Part shown: positions 53,171-61,011 of the stretch, one piece after another
Layout: the number at the start of each line of letters is the position of its first letter
Numbering within the stretch: position 1 is the stretch's first letter
From: Ruminococcaceae bacterium UBA1036
GTDB taxonomy: Bacteria; Bacillota; Clostridia; Oscillospirales; Acutalibacteraceae
Assembly: GCA_002316805.1 (NCBI GenBank)
Contig: DCEF01000019.1
Location: forward strand, 1 to 64,000
Direction: 5' to 3'
DNA: 64,000 nt
Made by a program: the position numbers and the translations under genes
The notes under the pieces: generated by a model
What the model was told of the DNA's origin: nothing
Database searches by the model: none
Seen by the model: only the letters and a program-made list of their open reading frames with translations

Positions 53171-53686
53171 ATGAAAAACCCTGTTGCTACGTTAAAGACT
53201 TCCAATGGAACGGTTAAAATCGAGCTTTACCCTGACATTGCGCCAAATACTGTGAATAACTTTATTTCGCTTATCCGGAAAGGGTTCTACAACGGGACCA
53301 TTTTTCACCGCATTATCCCCAAATTCATGATTCAGGGAGGCGACCCGAAAGGGAACGGCACCGGCGGACCCGGATACAGCATACGCGGGGAATTTTCTTC
53401 AAACCATTTCCCTAACAGCCTGAAGCACACACGCGGTGTCATATCAATGGCGCGCACCGTCAACCCAAACAGCGCCGGCTCACAGTTCTTCATTATGGTT
53501 AACGATGCGCCGTACCTTGACGGTGAATATGCGGCTTTCGGCAAAGTAATATCCGGCATGGAAGAAGTCGACCGTATTGTTTCAAGCCCGCGTGACTATG
53601 ACGACAAGCCATTAGAAAAGCAGAGAATCGAGTCTATTACAGTCGAGACTTTTGGAAAAACTTACAGTGAACCCAAAAAAGCTTAA
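53171..53686 (+). CDS. ppiB: Peptidyl-prolyl cis-trans isomerase (cyclophilin)
   Basis: A 171-residue cytosolic cyclophilin. The active-site residues lie in FHRIIPKFMIQGGDPKGNGTGGPG, ARTVNPNSAGSQFFIM and the LDGEYAAFGKV strand. It speeds proline isomerisation in protein folding. No signal peptide. SD TGGAGG. It is a single gene with a strong hairpin downstream. Confidence 0.96.
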   Translation: MKNPVATLKTSNGTVKIELYPDIAPNTVNNFISLIRKGFYNGTIFHRIIPKFMIQGGDPKGNGTGGPGYSIRGEFSSNHFPNSLKHTRGVISMARTVNPNSAGSQFFIMVNDAPYLDGEYAAFGKVISGMEEVDRIVSSPRDYDDKPLEKQRIESITVETFGKTYSEPKKA

Positions 53687-53709
53687 GGCTTGCCTTAACA
53701 GCTTCTGCA

Positions 53710-53751
53710 TTTCTGCGGCCTGCATTTATTAAGATGCAGGCCGCAGAAATT
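53710..53751 (+). terminator. Terminator of ppiB
   Basis: TTTCTGCGGCCTGCAT and its exact complement (16 bp) around eight bases, followed by TTATTTG. Confidence 0.8.
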
Positions 53752-53786
53752 ATTTGCCTTATTTGTGAATAAAAAGGGTGATGCTT

Positions 53787-54500
53787 ATGCCGGAAAAAGT
53801 CCGGCGCGGATTCGTGCCAAGTGACAAAAAGGAATTTTCTTCCGAAAGCCTCGCCATTTTGCGCTCTGCACAGCGCGACATTGTTTTTCTGTTGAACCGA
53901 GGCTATGGGGCAGAGCGCAGCATAAGGTTTGTAGGCGACCATTACCAGCTCAGTTCAAGGCAGCGCATGGCGCTTTTCCGCGCCGCAGCCAGTGAGGGCA
54001 GTTTAAGGGCAAGGCTCTCCCGCCAGCAGAAAAATTCAGTTTGTAGTGAAACACTTCATATCGACGGGTTCAATATTGTGATACCGCTCGAGATTGCGCT
54101 TTCAGGCGGCACCCTGCTCCTGTGCATGGATGGAACCGTCCGCGACCTTGCCGGCCTGCATGGGACTTACAGGCTTATCGACAAGACGGACGAAGCCATA
54201 AACATGATAGGGCGCGCGATTAAAAAGCGCGGCGCAGCGGCCGCAGTCTTCTATTTCGACTCGCCGGTTTCTAACGCTGGGCGGCTGGCGCAGCGCGTGC
54301 GTGAGGTGCTAAGCAAATTTCCATTCTCAGTCAGCGCATACGCAGAGCCGCATGTTGACAAAGTCCTTTCAGGCAAAAGCAATGTTGTAAGTGGTGATTC
54401 CGTCATAATCAGCCACTGCAAAAGCTGGATAAACCTCACGCGTGAAATTCTTGCCGATGAGATTCCGGACTATCCGTTTGCAGACCTCTCAAAGCCTTAA
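53787..54500 (+). CDS. DUF434 domain-containing protein
   Basis: A 237-residue protein with an N-terminal DUF434 region (RSAQRDIVFLLNRGYGAERSIRFVGDHYQLSSRQRMALFRA) and a C-terminal part (LHIDGFNIVIPLEIALSGGTLLLCMDG..RDLAG, FYFDSPVSNAG) that looks like a PIN/NYN-type nucleotide-binding fold with acidic residues. Function not established; a nuclease role would be a guess. I use the ATG at 53787, preceded by AAGGGTG, over a GTG at 53778. Confidence 0.82.
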   Translation: MPEKVRRGFVPSDKKEFSSESLAILRSAQRDIVFLLNRGYGAERSIRFVGDHYQLSSRQRMALFRAAASEGSLRARLSRQQKNSVCSETLHIDGFNIVIPLEIALSGGTLLLCMDGTVRDLAGLHGTYRLIDKTDEAINMIGRAIKKRGAAAAVFYFDSPVSNAGRLAQRVREVLSKFPFSVSAYAEPHVDKVLSGKSNVVSGDSVIISHCKSWINLTREILADEIPDYPFADLSKP

Positions 54501-54551
54501 TATTTTGCCAAAAGGTACCAACTTCACATGCTTCCACATTAAAATCTCTGC

Positions 54552-54624
54552 TTGACAAATGTTTGAAATGGTTTTATACTGATTAGCATATTAATTAGTA
54601 TTACTAATTGTTAGAAATGCTAAT
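54552..54624 (+). promoter_or_regulatory. Promoter and MarR-type operator of the ABC exporter operon
   Basis: TTGACA (54552-54557), 17 bases, TATACT (54575-54580). Directly downstream is a perfect palindrome AATTAGTA-T-TACTAATT (54593-54609), nested inside a wider repeat ATTAGCAT (54582-54589) / ATGCTAAT (54617-54624). The nested dyads at the transcription start are what a MarR dimer would bind. Confidence 0.85.
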
Positions 54625-54646
54625 TATTCTTAATTGGAGGGATGTT

Positions 54647-55144
54647 ATGGAGAGCAAAGAAGAAGCCGCCGTCAAGAAGCTTTCCGGGGCATTTATGCAG
54701 TTCCGGTATCTTTACCGCTTCCAGAAAAAGCACTGCCGTGAGCATCCTGCAGGCCATATAATGCTTAGGCCCAGCGACGTTATGATGCTGCTTACTATAC
54801 ATGGCCTGCAACAGAAACATAAGAACGGCATCACAGCTACAGAGCTGAGCAAAAACATGGGAATAAAAACGCCGTCCATCAATGCTGTGCTCTCCGTCCT
54901 CGAAAAAGGCGGGTTAATATCACGCTCGACCGATCCTGATGACAGGCGCTTTGTGCGAATACTTCTGAGCCGCGATGGCAAAATGCTTACGAGCTATTAC
55001 CGGACCCACTACGAAGAAGAAATAAACGGCCTCGTGTCTTACCTCGGCGCTGAAAAAAGCAGCCAGCTCGCCGACTTAATGGATGAAGTCTACAGCTATT
55101 TCCGGCAGAAGGAAAAATCGCAAAAAAGTGTAGTCGGAAAATAA
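54647..55144 (+). CDS. MarR-family regulator
   Basis: A 165-residue MarR protein with the winged helix GITATELSKNMGIKTPSINAVLSVLEKGGLISRSTDPDDRRF (read in parts: recognition helix SINAVLSVLEKGGL, wing DPDDRRFVRILLS). The ATG at 54647 follows GGAGGG; the frame is open further up over the operator, which is not likely coding. It heads an operon with two ABC exporter genes and most likely represses it until a toxic compound binds. Confidence 0.93.
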   Translation: MESKEEAAVKKLSGAFMQFRYLYRFQKKHCREHPAGHIMLRPSDVMMLLTIHGLQQKHKNGITATELSKNMGIKTPSINAVLSVLEKGGLISRSTDPDDRRFVRILLSRDGKMLTSYYRTHYEEEINGLVSYLGAEKSSQLADLMDEVYSYFRQKEKSQKSVVGK

Positions 55145-55157
55145 AAGAGGTTCTGTC

Positions 55158-56885
55158 ATGCTGAAAATTTACCGAAATCTTAAACCATATATTTTCCATA
55201 TCATCGGCATTGTCGTTCTTGTTTTCCTTCAGGTGCTGGCAGACCTTTACCTGCCAACCATCATGTCCGACATTATTAACGATGGCATCATAAAAGAAAA
55301 CGTCGGCTACATCATGCATGAGGGCCTTTACATGCTCCTCATCTCCGGCATTGGCGCCGTATGCGCCGTGCTGGCAAGCCTGCTGAGCTCACAGGTTTCG
55401 GTCGGGTTTGGCAGGATTATGCGCGACCAGGTCTTTGAGCATGTGGAAGGCTTCTCAATGCATGAATTTGACCGGTTCGGTTCCTCAACACTCATCACAC
55501 GCACAACTAACGATGTTGTTCAGGTACAGACTGCGACAATTATGATACTCAACTTTATGCTGCGTTCCCCCATAATGTGCATCGGCGCAGTTATGCTCGC
55601 TTACTCAAAAGACAAAAAGCTGACAGTCCTTTTGCTTGAAACGCTGCCGGTTGTAGCAGTTATTATATTTATCGTAGGGAAATTTGTAATGCCGATTTTC
55701 CGTCAGGTCCAGAAAAAAATAGACAAGCTGAACCTTGTCCTACGTGAAAACCTTACAGGCATCAGGGTCATACGCGCTTTTAACCGCGAAAAGCACGAAA
55801 AAAAGCGGTTTGACACTGTAAATGGAGACCTGACAGACACATATATAAAAGTCAACCGCATTATGGCATTTCTCATTCCGGCGCTTATGATGATACTCAA
55901 CATTTTAATAGTAGCTATACTCTGGTTCGGCTCGGTACGGATCGACGCTGGAAATATGGATCTCGGCGCGCTTATAGCTTTTCTACAGTATGCAATGCAG
56001 ATACTGTTTTCCCTTATCGCCATGGCCGTGATGTTCATCATGATCCCACGCGCGCAGGCGGCAGCCGACCGCATTGAAGAAGTGCTGGAAGTAAAACCTG
56101 AAATCAAAGACCCCGTTTACAGCATTGCGTCCAGCAAAGAGCGCGGCTATGTGGCGTTCGACCATGTTACGTTCCGCTACCATGGTGCGGAAGAACCCGC
56201 TGTAAAAGATATATCGTTTAGTGCGGGTCCCGGAGAAACAACTGCAATAATCGGCGGCACCGGAAGCGGAAAAACAACGCTCGTAAACCTTATCCCCCGC
56301 TTTTATGACGTCGAAAGTGGCAGGGTCCTTGTCGACGGCATTGACGTGCATGATATATCTCAGGAAAAACTGAGGGCAAAAATCGGGTTCGTGCCGCAGA
56401 AATCTGTCCTTTTCACCGGCACTATTGCCGATAACCTGCGCTACGGAAAGGCCGACGCAACAGAAGATGATGTCATATATGCGGCAAAAATTGCCCAGGC
56501 GGATGAATTTGTTTCTTCCATGAAAGACGGCTATAATACAATGCTTTCAGAAGGCGGGCTTAACCTTTCCGGTGGGCAGAAACAGAGGCTTTCGATTGCC
56601 CGCGCGCTCGTGCGCCAGCCTGAAATATATGTATTTGACGACAGTTTTTCGGCACTCGACTTCAAAACCGACGCAAAGCTGCGCGCCGCACTGCGCAACG
56701 AGACGCAAGATGCGACGGTCATCCTCGTCGCACAGCGCGTAGGCAGCATTATGGATGCCGATCGCATTATAGTACTTGACGGCGGCACCGTTGCCGGGAT
56801 AGGCACACATAAAGAGTTGCTTGGCAGCTGCGAGGTTTACCGTGAAATAGTCTCTTCGCAGCTGTCGCAGGAGGAAATGGCATGA
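55158..56885 (+). CDS. ABC exporter subunit with degenerate ATP site
   Basis: A 575-residue half-transporter: six membrane helices (about 15-310) and a nucleotide-binding domain with Walker A GGTGSGKTT (near 366), signature LSGGQKQRL (near 470) and Walker B YVFDDSFSALD (near 491). The catalytic Glu is Asp and the switch His is Gln (VAQRVGS), so this subunit lacks a competent catalytic base. This is the pattern of the first subunit of heterodimeric exporters such as TM287 or BmrC. It overlaps the partner gene by 4 bases. The pump probably exports drugs or lipid-like molecules. Confidence 0.94.
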   Translation: MLKIYRNLKPYIFHIIGIVVLVFLQVLADLYLPTIMSDIINDGIIKENVGYIMHEGLYMLLISGIGAVCAVLASLLSSQVSVGFGRIMRDQVFEHVEGFSMHEFDRFGSSTLITRTTNDVVQVQTATIMILNFMLRSPIMCIGAVMLAYSKDKKLTVLLLETLPVVAVIIFIVGKFVMPIFRQVQKKIDKLNLVLRENLTGIRVIRAFNREKHEKKRFDTVNGDLTDTYIKVNRIMAFLIPALMMILNILIVAILWFGSVRIDAGNMDLGALIAFLQYAMQILFSLIAMAVMFIMIPRAQAAADRIEEVLEVKPEIKDPVYSIASSKERGYVAFDHVTFRYHGAEEPAVKDISFSAGPGETTAIIGGTGSGKTTLVNLIPRFYDVESGRVLVDGIDVHDISQEKLRAKIGFVPQKSVLFTGTIADNLRYGKADATEDDVIYAAKIAQADEFVSSMKDGYNTMLSEGGLNLSGGQKQRLSIARALVRQPEIYVFDDSFSALDFKTDAKLRAALRNETQDATVILVAQRVGSIMDADRIIVLDGGTVAGIGTHKELLGSCEVYREIVSSQLSQEEMA

Positions 56886-59830
56886 ACAGTGGAATCAGTC
56901 GAAACAATGGTTTCGGTAAAAAGCGGCCACGCGGGCAGGCACCGAGGCACAGCAATGCTGAAAAGGCAAAAGATTTCCGCGGCACGTCGCGCCGTCTCCT
57001 TTTTTACCTGAAACCTCAACTGCCAAAGCTGGCTGTCGTCTTTTGTTTTGCGCTTGCAAGCACCATCTTTACTGTCAAAGCTCCGAAGCTCGTCGGTGAT
57101 TCCACCAATATACTGACTGATGGCTTTATTTCAAAATCTACAGTGAACTCCGCTGAAAAGATACAGAAAAAAATAGATCCGCCAGTAAAGTCCATGATCC
57201 AGAAGCTTGAGGCCGGAAGGGAAAGCACCGTGCGCCAAGTTGGCACCGCAGTTGAGAAAAAATTTGCGGAAGAAGTCAGCACGTCAAAACAGGAAGCTTA
57301 CGGCGAGGCTGAAAAAAAGGCCAGCGCCGCAGTTGAGGCAAAGTTTCGTGAAACCCTTTCAGCCAGCAGGCAGCAGGCTTACAGCAAAGCTGCCAAAGCC
57401 GCGGACGCCGCCGCTGAAAATGGATTTCAGAAAGCGCTTGCAGCAAAAAAGCAGCAGGCATACAGCACTGCGGTGAAAAAGGCTGACGATGCTGCGGAAA
57501 AAATGTTTAATGAAACAGTCTCAAAGCAGAAAAATGAGGCATATCTTAACGCCGAAAAAGCTGTTGAAAAACGCTTTGCAGCCATTCCGGTCACACCCGA
57601 AACCTCGGCAGCAAAGCGGGCAGCAATAAAACAGGCAGATGGTGCCGTTGACGCGCAGTTTGCAAAACAGCAGCCCGCCACACAGGCTAAGCTCAGCGCA
57701 GCTAAAAAGCAGGCCGAACAGCAGGCTAAGGCAGCCGTCGACGCGCAGTTTGCAAAACAGCAGCCCGCCGCACAGGCTAAGCTCAGCGCAGCTAAAAAAC
57801 AGGCCGAGCAGCAGGCTAAGGCAGCCGTCGATGCGCAGTTTGCAAAGCAGCAGCCCGCCGTGCAGGCTAAACTTAATGCGGTTAAAAAGCAGGCCGGGCA
57901 GCAGGCAAGAGCCGCCGTTGACGCGCAGTTTGCAAAACAGCAGCCCGAACTTCAGAAAAAGTTAAATAGCGTAAAGGAAGATGCTAAGGCAAAAGCAAAA
58001 AGCACCTTTTCGCAGGAAGCACTGAAAAAGGCAGGTCTTACGCAGACAGAATTTCAGGCACTTAAAGACATTGTCGCCGTACCATATGTCAGTACACTTA
58101 AAAGCAACGATTTAAAAGCTAACGCGGTACAGAAACTTTTCAGCCTTTCAAAAAAGCTACCGGCCGAGTATTTAAAAAAAGTGCCGAGCATTTCACAGTC
58201 TGATTTTGACCGCGGAGTCAATGACGTGCGAAAATATGGCGGCGCCATACCGTTCGCGGCACTTTGGGATTCACTTGTGCGCCTGCTTATTGTGTTTGCT
58301 TTAAGTGCCATCACTACATTTGCAATGCAGTATATTATGTCTGCCGTAGCGCAGAAAACAGTTTCTGTGCTACGGCAGCAGGTTGACGAAAAACTTTCCC
58401 GCTTGCCGCTAAGCTATTTTGATGCCCATTCAAACGGCGACATACTTAGCCGCATGACTAATGATATAGACACGATATCTTCGACGCTGCAGCAGAGCCT
58501 GACGCAGATAATAACGTCATTTTTCCAGATTATCGGCTATATATGGATGATGGTAAGCATAAATATCGTCCTCACGCTGATAGTGCTCGCAACACTTCCG
58601 CTTTATCTGCTTGCCACGATGTTCATCACTAATCATTCGCAGAAATACTATTCAGCACAGCAAAAACATCTCGGCGCCCTGAGCGGGCATACGGAAGAGA
58701 TGTTTATGGGTCACACTGTCGTTAAGGCATTTGGCCATGAAAAACAGTCAGTCAAAACATTCCGCGGCATAAACGACAAACTGTACGAGTCAGGCTGGAG
58801 GGCCCAGTTTTATTCAGGCATAATGATGCCGCTGATGAATTTCATCGGCAATATCGGCTATGTGCTTATCGCCGTTATAGGCGGAATCTTTGTCACAAAG
58901 CAATATCTTAACCTTGGAGATATCGTATCATTTGTCGCCTACTCGAAGTCGTTCTCACAGCCTATTATCATGACAGCAAATATCGCGAATGTTATCCAGT
59001 CTACCGTAGCATGCGCGGAGCGTGTTTTTGAGCTCCTTGATGAAAAGGAGCAGGAACCTGATGCGGAAGATGCCACAGTGCTTAAAAACCCTCAGGGCAA
59101 TATACGTTTTGACCATGTCCGTTTCCGCTACAAAGAGAACGTACCGCTGATTGAAAACATGAACCTTGATGTCCGCAATGGCGACACAATTGCGATTGTC
59201 GGCCCAACCGGCGCAGGCAAAACAACACTCGTCAACCTTCTGATGCGGTTTTACGAAATCTGCGGCGGCTCCCTGACATTTGACGGCGTAGATATAAGGA
59301 AAATACGGCGTGGAAGCCTGCGCACAATGTTCGGCATGGTGCTTCAGGACACATGGCTGTTCAATGGGACTATACGCGAAAATATAGCATACGGCCGCGA
59401 AGGGGCAACAGATGATGAAATAGTTGAAGCTGCCAAAGCTGCCCATGCCGACCGTTTTATCCGCAGCCTGCCTGACGGATATAATACAGAACTAAACGAG
59501 GATGCTTCAAACATATCTCAAGGCCAAAAGCAGCTCCTGACTATCGCACGCGCAATCCTCGCCGACCCTGTAGTGCTAATACTTGACGAAGCGACAAGCA
59601 GCGTCGACACACGCACGGAAGTGTTAATTCAGAAAGCTATGGCGGCCCTTATGAAAGGACGCACAAACTTTGTAATTGCCCACAGGCTTTCCACCATACG
59701 CGACGCAAAAACAATTCTCGTGATGAATCACGGAGCGATTGTAGAAAAAGGAAACCATGAATCTTTGATGATGAAAAACGGCTTCTATGCCGACCTTTAT
59801 AACAGCCAGTTTGCAGGGAAACAAACCTGA
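56882..59830 (+). CDS. ABC exporter subunit with large repeat-rich insertion
   Basis: A 982-residue half-transporter, about 350 residues longer than usual. After a basic N-terminus and TM1 (about 48-68) comes a long insertion (about 70-455) before TM2 (about 461-485). The insertion is Ala/Lys/Gln-rich and helical, with degenerate 27-residue repeats around QQAYSKAAKAAD (137-236) and then four nearly identical 30-residue repeats starting AVDAQFAKQQPA (255-365). By topology it should lie outside the cell. The ATPase domain is complete: Walker A GPTGAGKTT, ISQGQKQ, LILDEATSSVD and AHRLST, supplying the competent catalytic residues for the pair. Confidence 0.94.
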   Translation: MNSGISRNNGFGKKRPRGQAPRHSNAEKAKDFRGTSRRLLFYLKPQLPKLAVVFCFALASTIFTVKAPKLVGDSTNILTDGFISKSTVNSAEKIQKKIDPPVKSMIQKLEAGRESTVRQVGTAVEKKFAEEVSTSKQEAYGEAEKKASAAVEAKFRETLSASRQQAYSKAAKAADAAAENGFQKALAAKKQQAYSTAVKKADDAAEKMFNETVSKQKNEAYLNAEKAVEKRFAAIPVTPETSAAKRAAIKQADGAVDAQFAKQQPATQAKLSAAKKQAEQQAKAAVDAQFAKQQPAAQAKLSAAKKQAEQQAKAAVDAQFAKQQPAVQAKLNAVKKQAGQQARAAVDAQFAKQQPELQKKLNSVKEDAKAKAKSTFSQEALKKAGLTQTEFQALKDIVAVPYVSTLKSNDLKANAVQKLFSLSKKLPAEYLKKVPSISQSDFDRGVNDVRKYGGAIPFAALWDSLVRLLIVFALSAITTFAMQYIMSAVAQKTVSVLRQQVDEKLSRLPLSYFDAHSNGDILSRMTNDIDTISSTLQQSLTQIITSFFQIIGYIWMMVSINIVLTLIVLATLPLYLLATMFITNHSQKYYSAQQKHLGALSGHTEEMFMGHTVVKAFGHEKQSVKTFRGINDKLYESGWRAQFYSGIMMPLMNFIGNIGYVLIAVIGGIFVTKQYLNLGDIVSFVAYSKSFSQPIIMTANIANVIQSTVACAERVFELLDEKEQEPDAEDATVLKNPQGNIRFDHVRFRYKENVPLIENMNLDVRNGDTIAIVGPTGAGKTTLVNLLMRFYEICGGSLTFDGVDIRKIRRGSLRTMFGMVLQDTWLFNGTIRENIAYGREGATDDEIVEAAKAAHADRFIRSLPDGYNTELNEDASNISQGQKQLLTIARAILADPVVLILDEATSSVDTRTEVLIQKAMAALMKGRTNFVIAHRLSTIRDAKTILVMNHGAIVEKGNHESLMMKNGFYADLYNSQFAGKQT
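57643..57975 (+). repeat. Four tandem 90-bp repeats inside the ABC exporter gene
   Basis: The phrase GTYGAYGCGCAGTTTGCAAA recurs at 57647, 57737, 57827 and 57917, exactly 90 bases apart. The units keep frame (30 codons); the middle two are nearly identical at the DNA level, which points to recent duplication. Confidence 0.92.
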
Positions 59831-59857
59831 CAAACGTTTTCCAGTCTGCTGATACCA

Positions 59858-59904
59858 AAAGCCGCACAGGCAAGCCTTAAAATTGGCCTGCTTATGCGGC
59901 TTAG
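59858..59904 (+). terminator. Possible terminator of the ABC exporter operon
   Basis: AAGCCGCA-AGGC and GCCT-TGCGGCTT form an imperfect stem around TTAAAATT-like bases, about 28 bases after the stop; no strong T-run follows. Confidence 0.55.
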
Positions 59905-59958
59905 GTTATAAAGCTCAAAAATCTCAGCAGCACTGCTTTTCTCAATATTCCATTTTTT

Positions 59959-59994
59959 CAGGATATAAAAGCTGTAATTAGCTTTTATATCCTG
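59959..59994. repeat. Perfect 15-bp inverted repeat
   Basis: CAGGATATAAAAGCT and its exact complement around GTAATT. No T-run follows on either side. It lies in a stretch of mobile-element debris and could be a remnant of a small transposable element. Confidence 0.6.
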
Positions 59995-60024
59995 GAAACA
60001 TCCTGTTTATTTCTTCAGCAGCCA

Positions 60025-60365
60025 TCACTGACTAATGACATCATAATCCACCCCAGCGCCTATATTGTAGAGAGTAAGAAGGTAATATTTTGGGTAGTTA
60101 TCCAGAATGTGCTGTAAAGGCTCCAGTTCGCGCCGCAGAGTATACTCGTAGAGCACGGAGGACGCGCGACCTGATAATAAACCGTCCCAGTGCTGCCGCG
60201 TGTGATGAAATTGACTTCGTTGCCACCGAGCTTGCCGATATTTACTTTGTTGCCGCGCCGTAGCAGTTCAAGGAACACGATGTTTTCAATTAGATGGACC
60301 CATTCGGCCATACGCTGGTCCTTGCCAAGTGTCTGCAGATCTTTTTCCATTATCAATTGCCCCAA
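60025..60365 (-). pseudogene. C-terminal fragment of a DUF4143 AAA ATPase, frameshifted
   Basis: The frame HLIENIVFLELLRRGNKV-IGKLGG-EVNFITRGSTGTVYYQV matches the C-terminal DUF4143 domain of ATPases common in Firmicutes and often linked to mobile or defence islands. Near 60150 the match moves to another frame (SSVLYEYTLRRELEPLQHI, LDNYPKYYLLTLYNIGAG), showing a frameshift. The ATPase half with Walker A is missing. The Gene is therefore a dead remnant. Confidence 0.8.
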
Positions 60366-60438
60366 TCTTGTCCAAAAGACTCTTTTAGATCCTTTCGGTG
60401 ATTAAATTCAGTATCTTACTTTTTCCAACCTTTTTTGA

Positions 60439-60585
60439 TACGCCGGTCGGTTTGACGGTTACGCTAATGCGAAGATGATACATGAGGTATATATATCGCT
60501 CAAGCCGAAAATGATAGAAGATACCCGCACAGCGCTTAATGCTCTTATTTCTGCGCCTATAGTGCCTACCAAAGTGCCTACTTAA
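60439..60585 (+). pseudogene. C-terminal fragment of a tyrosine integrase
   Basis: The plus frame reads YANAKMIHEVYISLKPKM then IEDTRTALNALIS and a stop at 60583. This is the end of a phage-type integrase, with the nucleophile Tyr in HEVYISLKP. The upstream part of the gene is gone (a stop lies just before). It lies about 100 bases from tRNA-Pro, a usual integration target, so it marks an old element. Between it and the tRNA only the terminator hairpin is seen. Confidence 0.7.
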
Positions 60586-60639
60586 AATTGATTTTAAATG
60601 CACTTTTTTGAATTGATAAGGATTACTATGAAATAAATA

Positions 60640-60682
60640 AAGCCCGCATGGGCACTGGCTTTTCAGCACTCATGCGGGCTAT
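60640..60682 (-). terminator. Terminator of tRNA-Pro
   Basis: AGCCCGCATG and CATGCGGGCT with a partly paired interior, followed on the minus strand by TTTATTTATTTC. Confidence 0.8.
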
Positions 60683-60687
60683 TTATT

Positions 60688-60763
60688 TGGTCCGAGTGGC
60701 GAGACTTGAACTCACGGCCTCTTGGCCCCCAGCCAAGCGCGCTACCAACTGCGCCACACCCGG
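60688..60763 (-). tRNA. tRNA-Pro (GGG)
   Basis: A 76-nt cloverleaf on the minus strand: acceptor CCGGGTG/CACTCGG, D arm GCGC/GCGC, anticodon stem CTTGG/CCAAG with loop CTGGGGG (anticodon GGG), T arm GTGAG TTCAAGT CTCGC, and encoded CCA. Confidence 0.96.
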
Positions 60764-60775
60764 AAATACAATTAT

Positions 60776-60804
60776 AATATACCATAAAAAATCTGAAATT
60801 GCAA
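60776..60804 (-). promoter_or_regulatory. Promoter of tRNA-Pro
   Basis: Minus strand TTGCAA (60799-60804), 17 bases, TATATT (60776-60781), ending 12 bases before the tRNA. Confidence 0.75.
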
Positions 60805-60929
60805 TCTTTTAAGGCTGTCACTTTTAGCTCTGCCGTATACGAAAGCAGGTGTAAAAAAATTGCCTTTAAAAAAGGATAGCCGCGTTTTTGTTAAAAATCA
60901 TAAAAATTGTAGCACCAGTGAAAATTCTC

Positions 60930-60958
60930 TTGACGCGCTGGTAGCTGAATGTGATAAA
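60930..60958 (+). promoter_or_regulatory. Possible promoter of the alcohol dehydrogenase gene
   Basis: TTGACG (60930-60935), 17 bases, GATAAA (60953-60958), with a TG just before the -10; 53 bases upstream of the ATG. Confidence 0.55.
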
Positions 60959-61011
60959 CTAAAGGTGAAACATTACGCCTACATTTTGAATTGTTTAAGG
61001 AGGAACTTTTT

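Noticed and set aside
57639..57965. Second frame of 108 codons over the exporter repeats
   Set aside because: It is the shifted frame of the 90-bp repeats, open only because the repeat length is a multiple of three.
60385..60669. Minus-strand frame of 94 codons near tRNA-Pro
   Set aside because: The plus strand here encodes a recognisable integrase tail, and the frame crosses the tRNA terminator.
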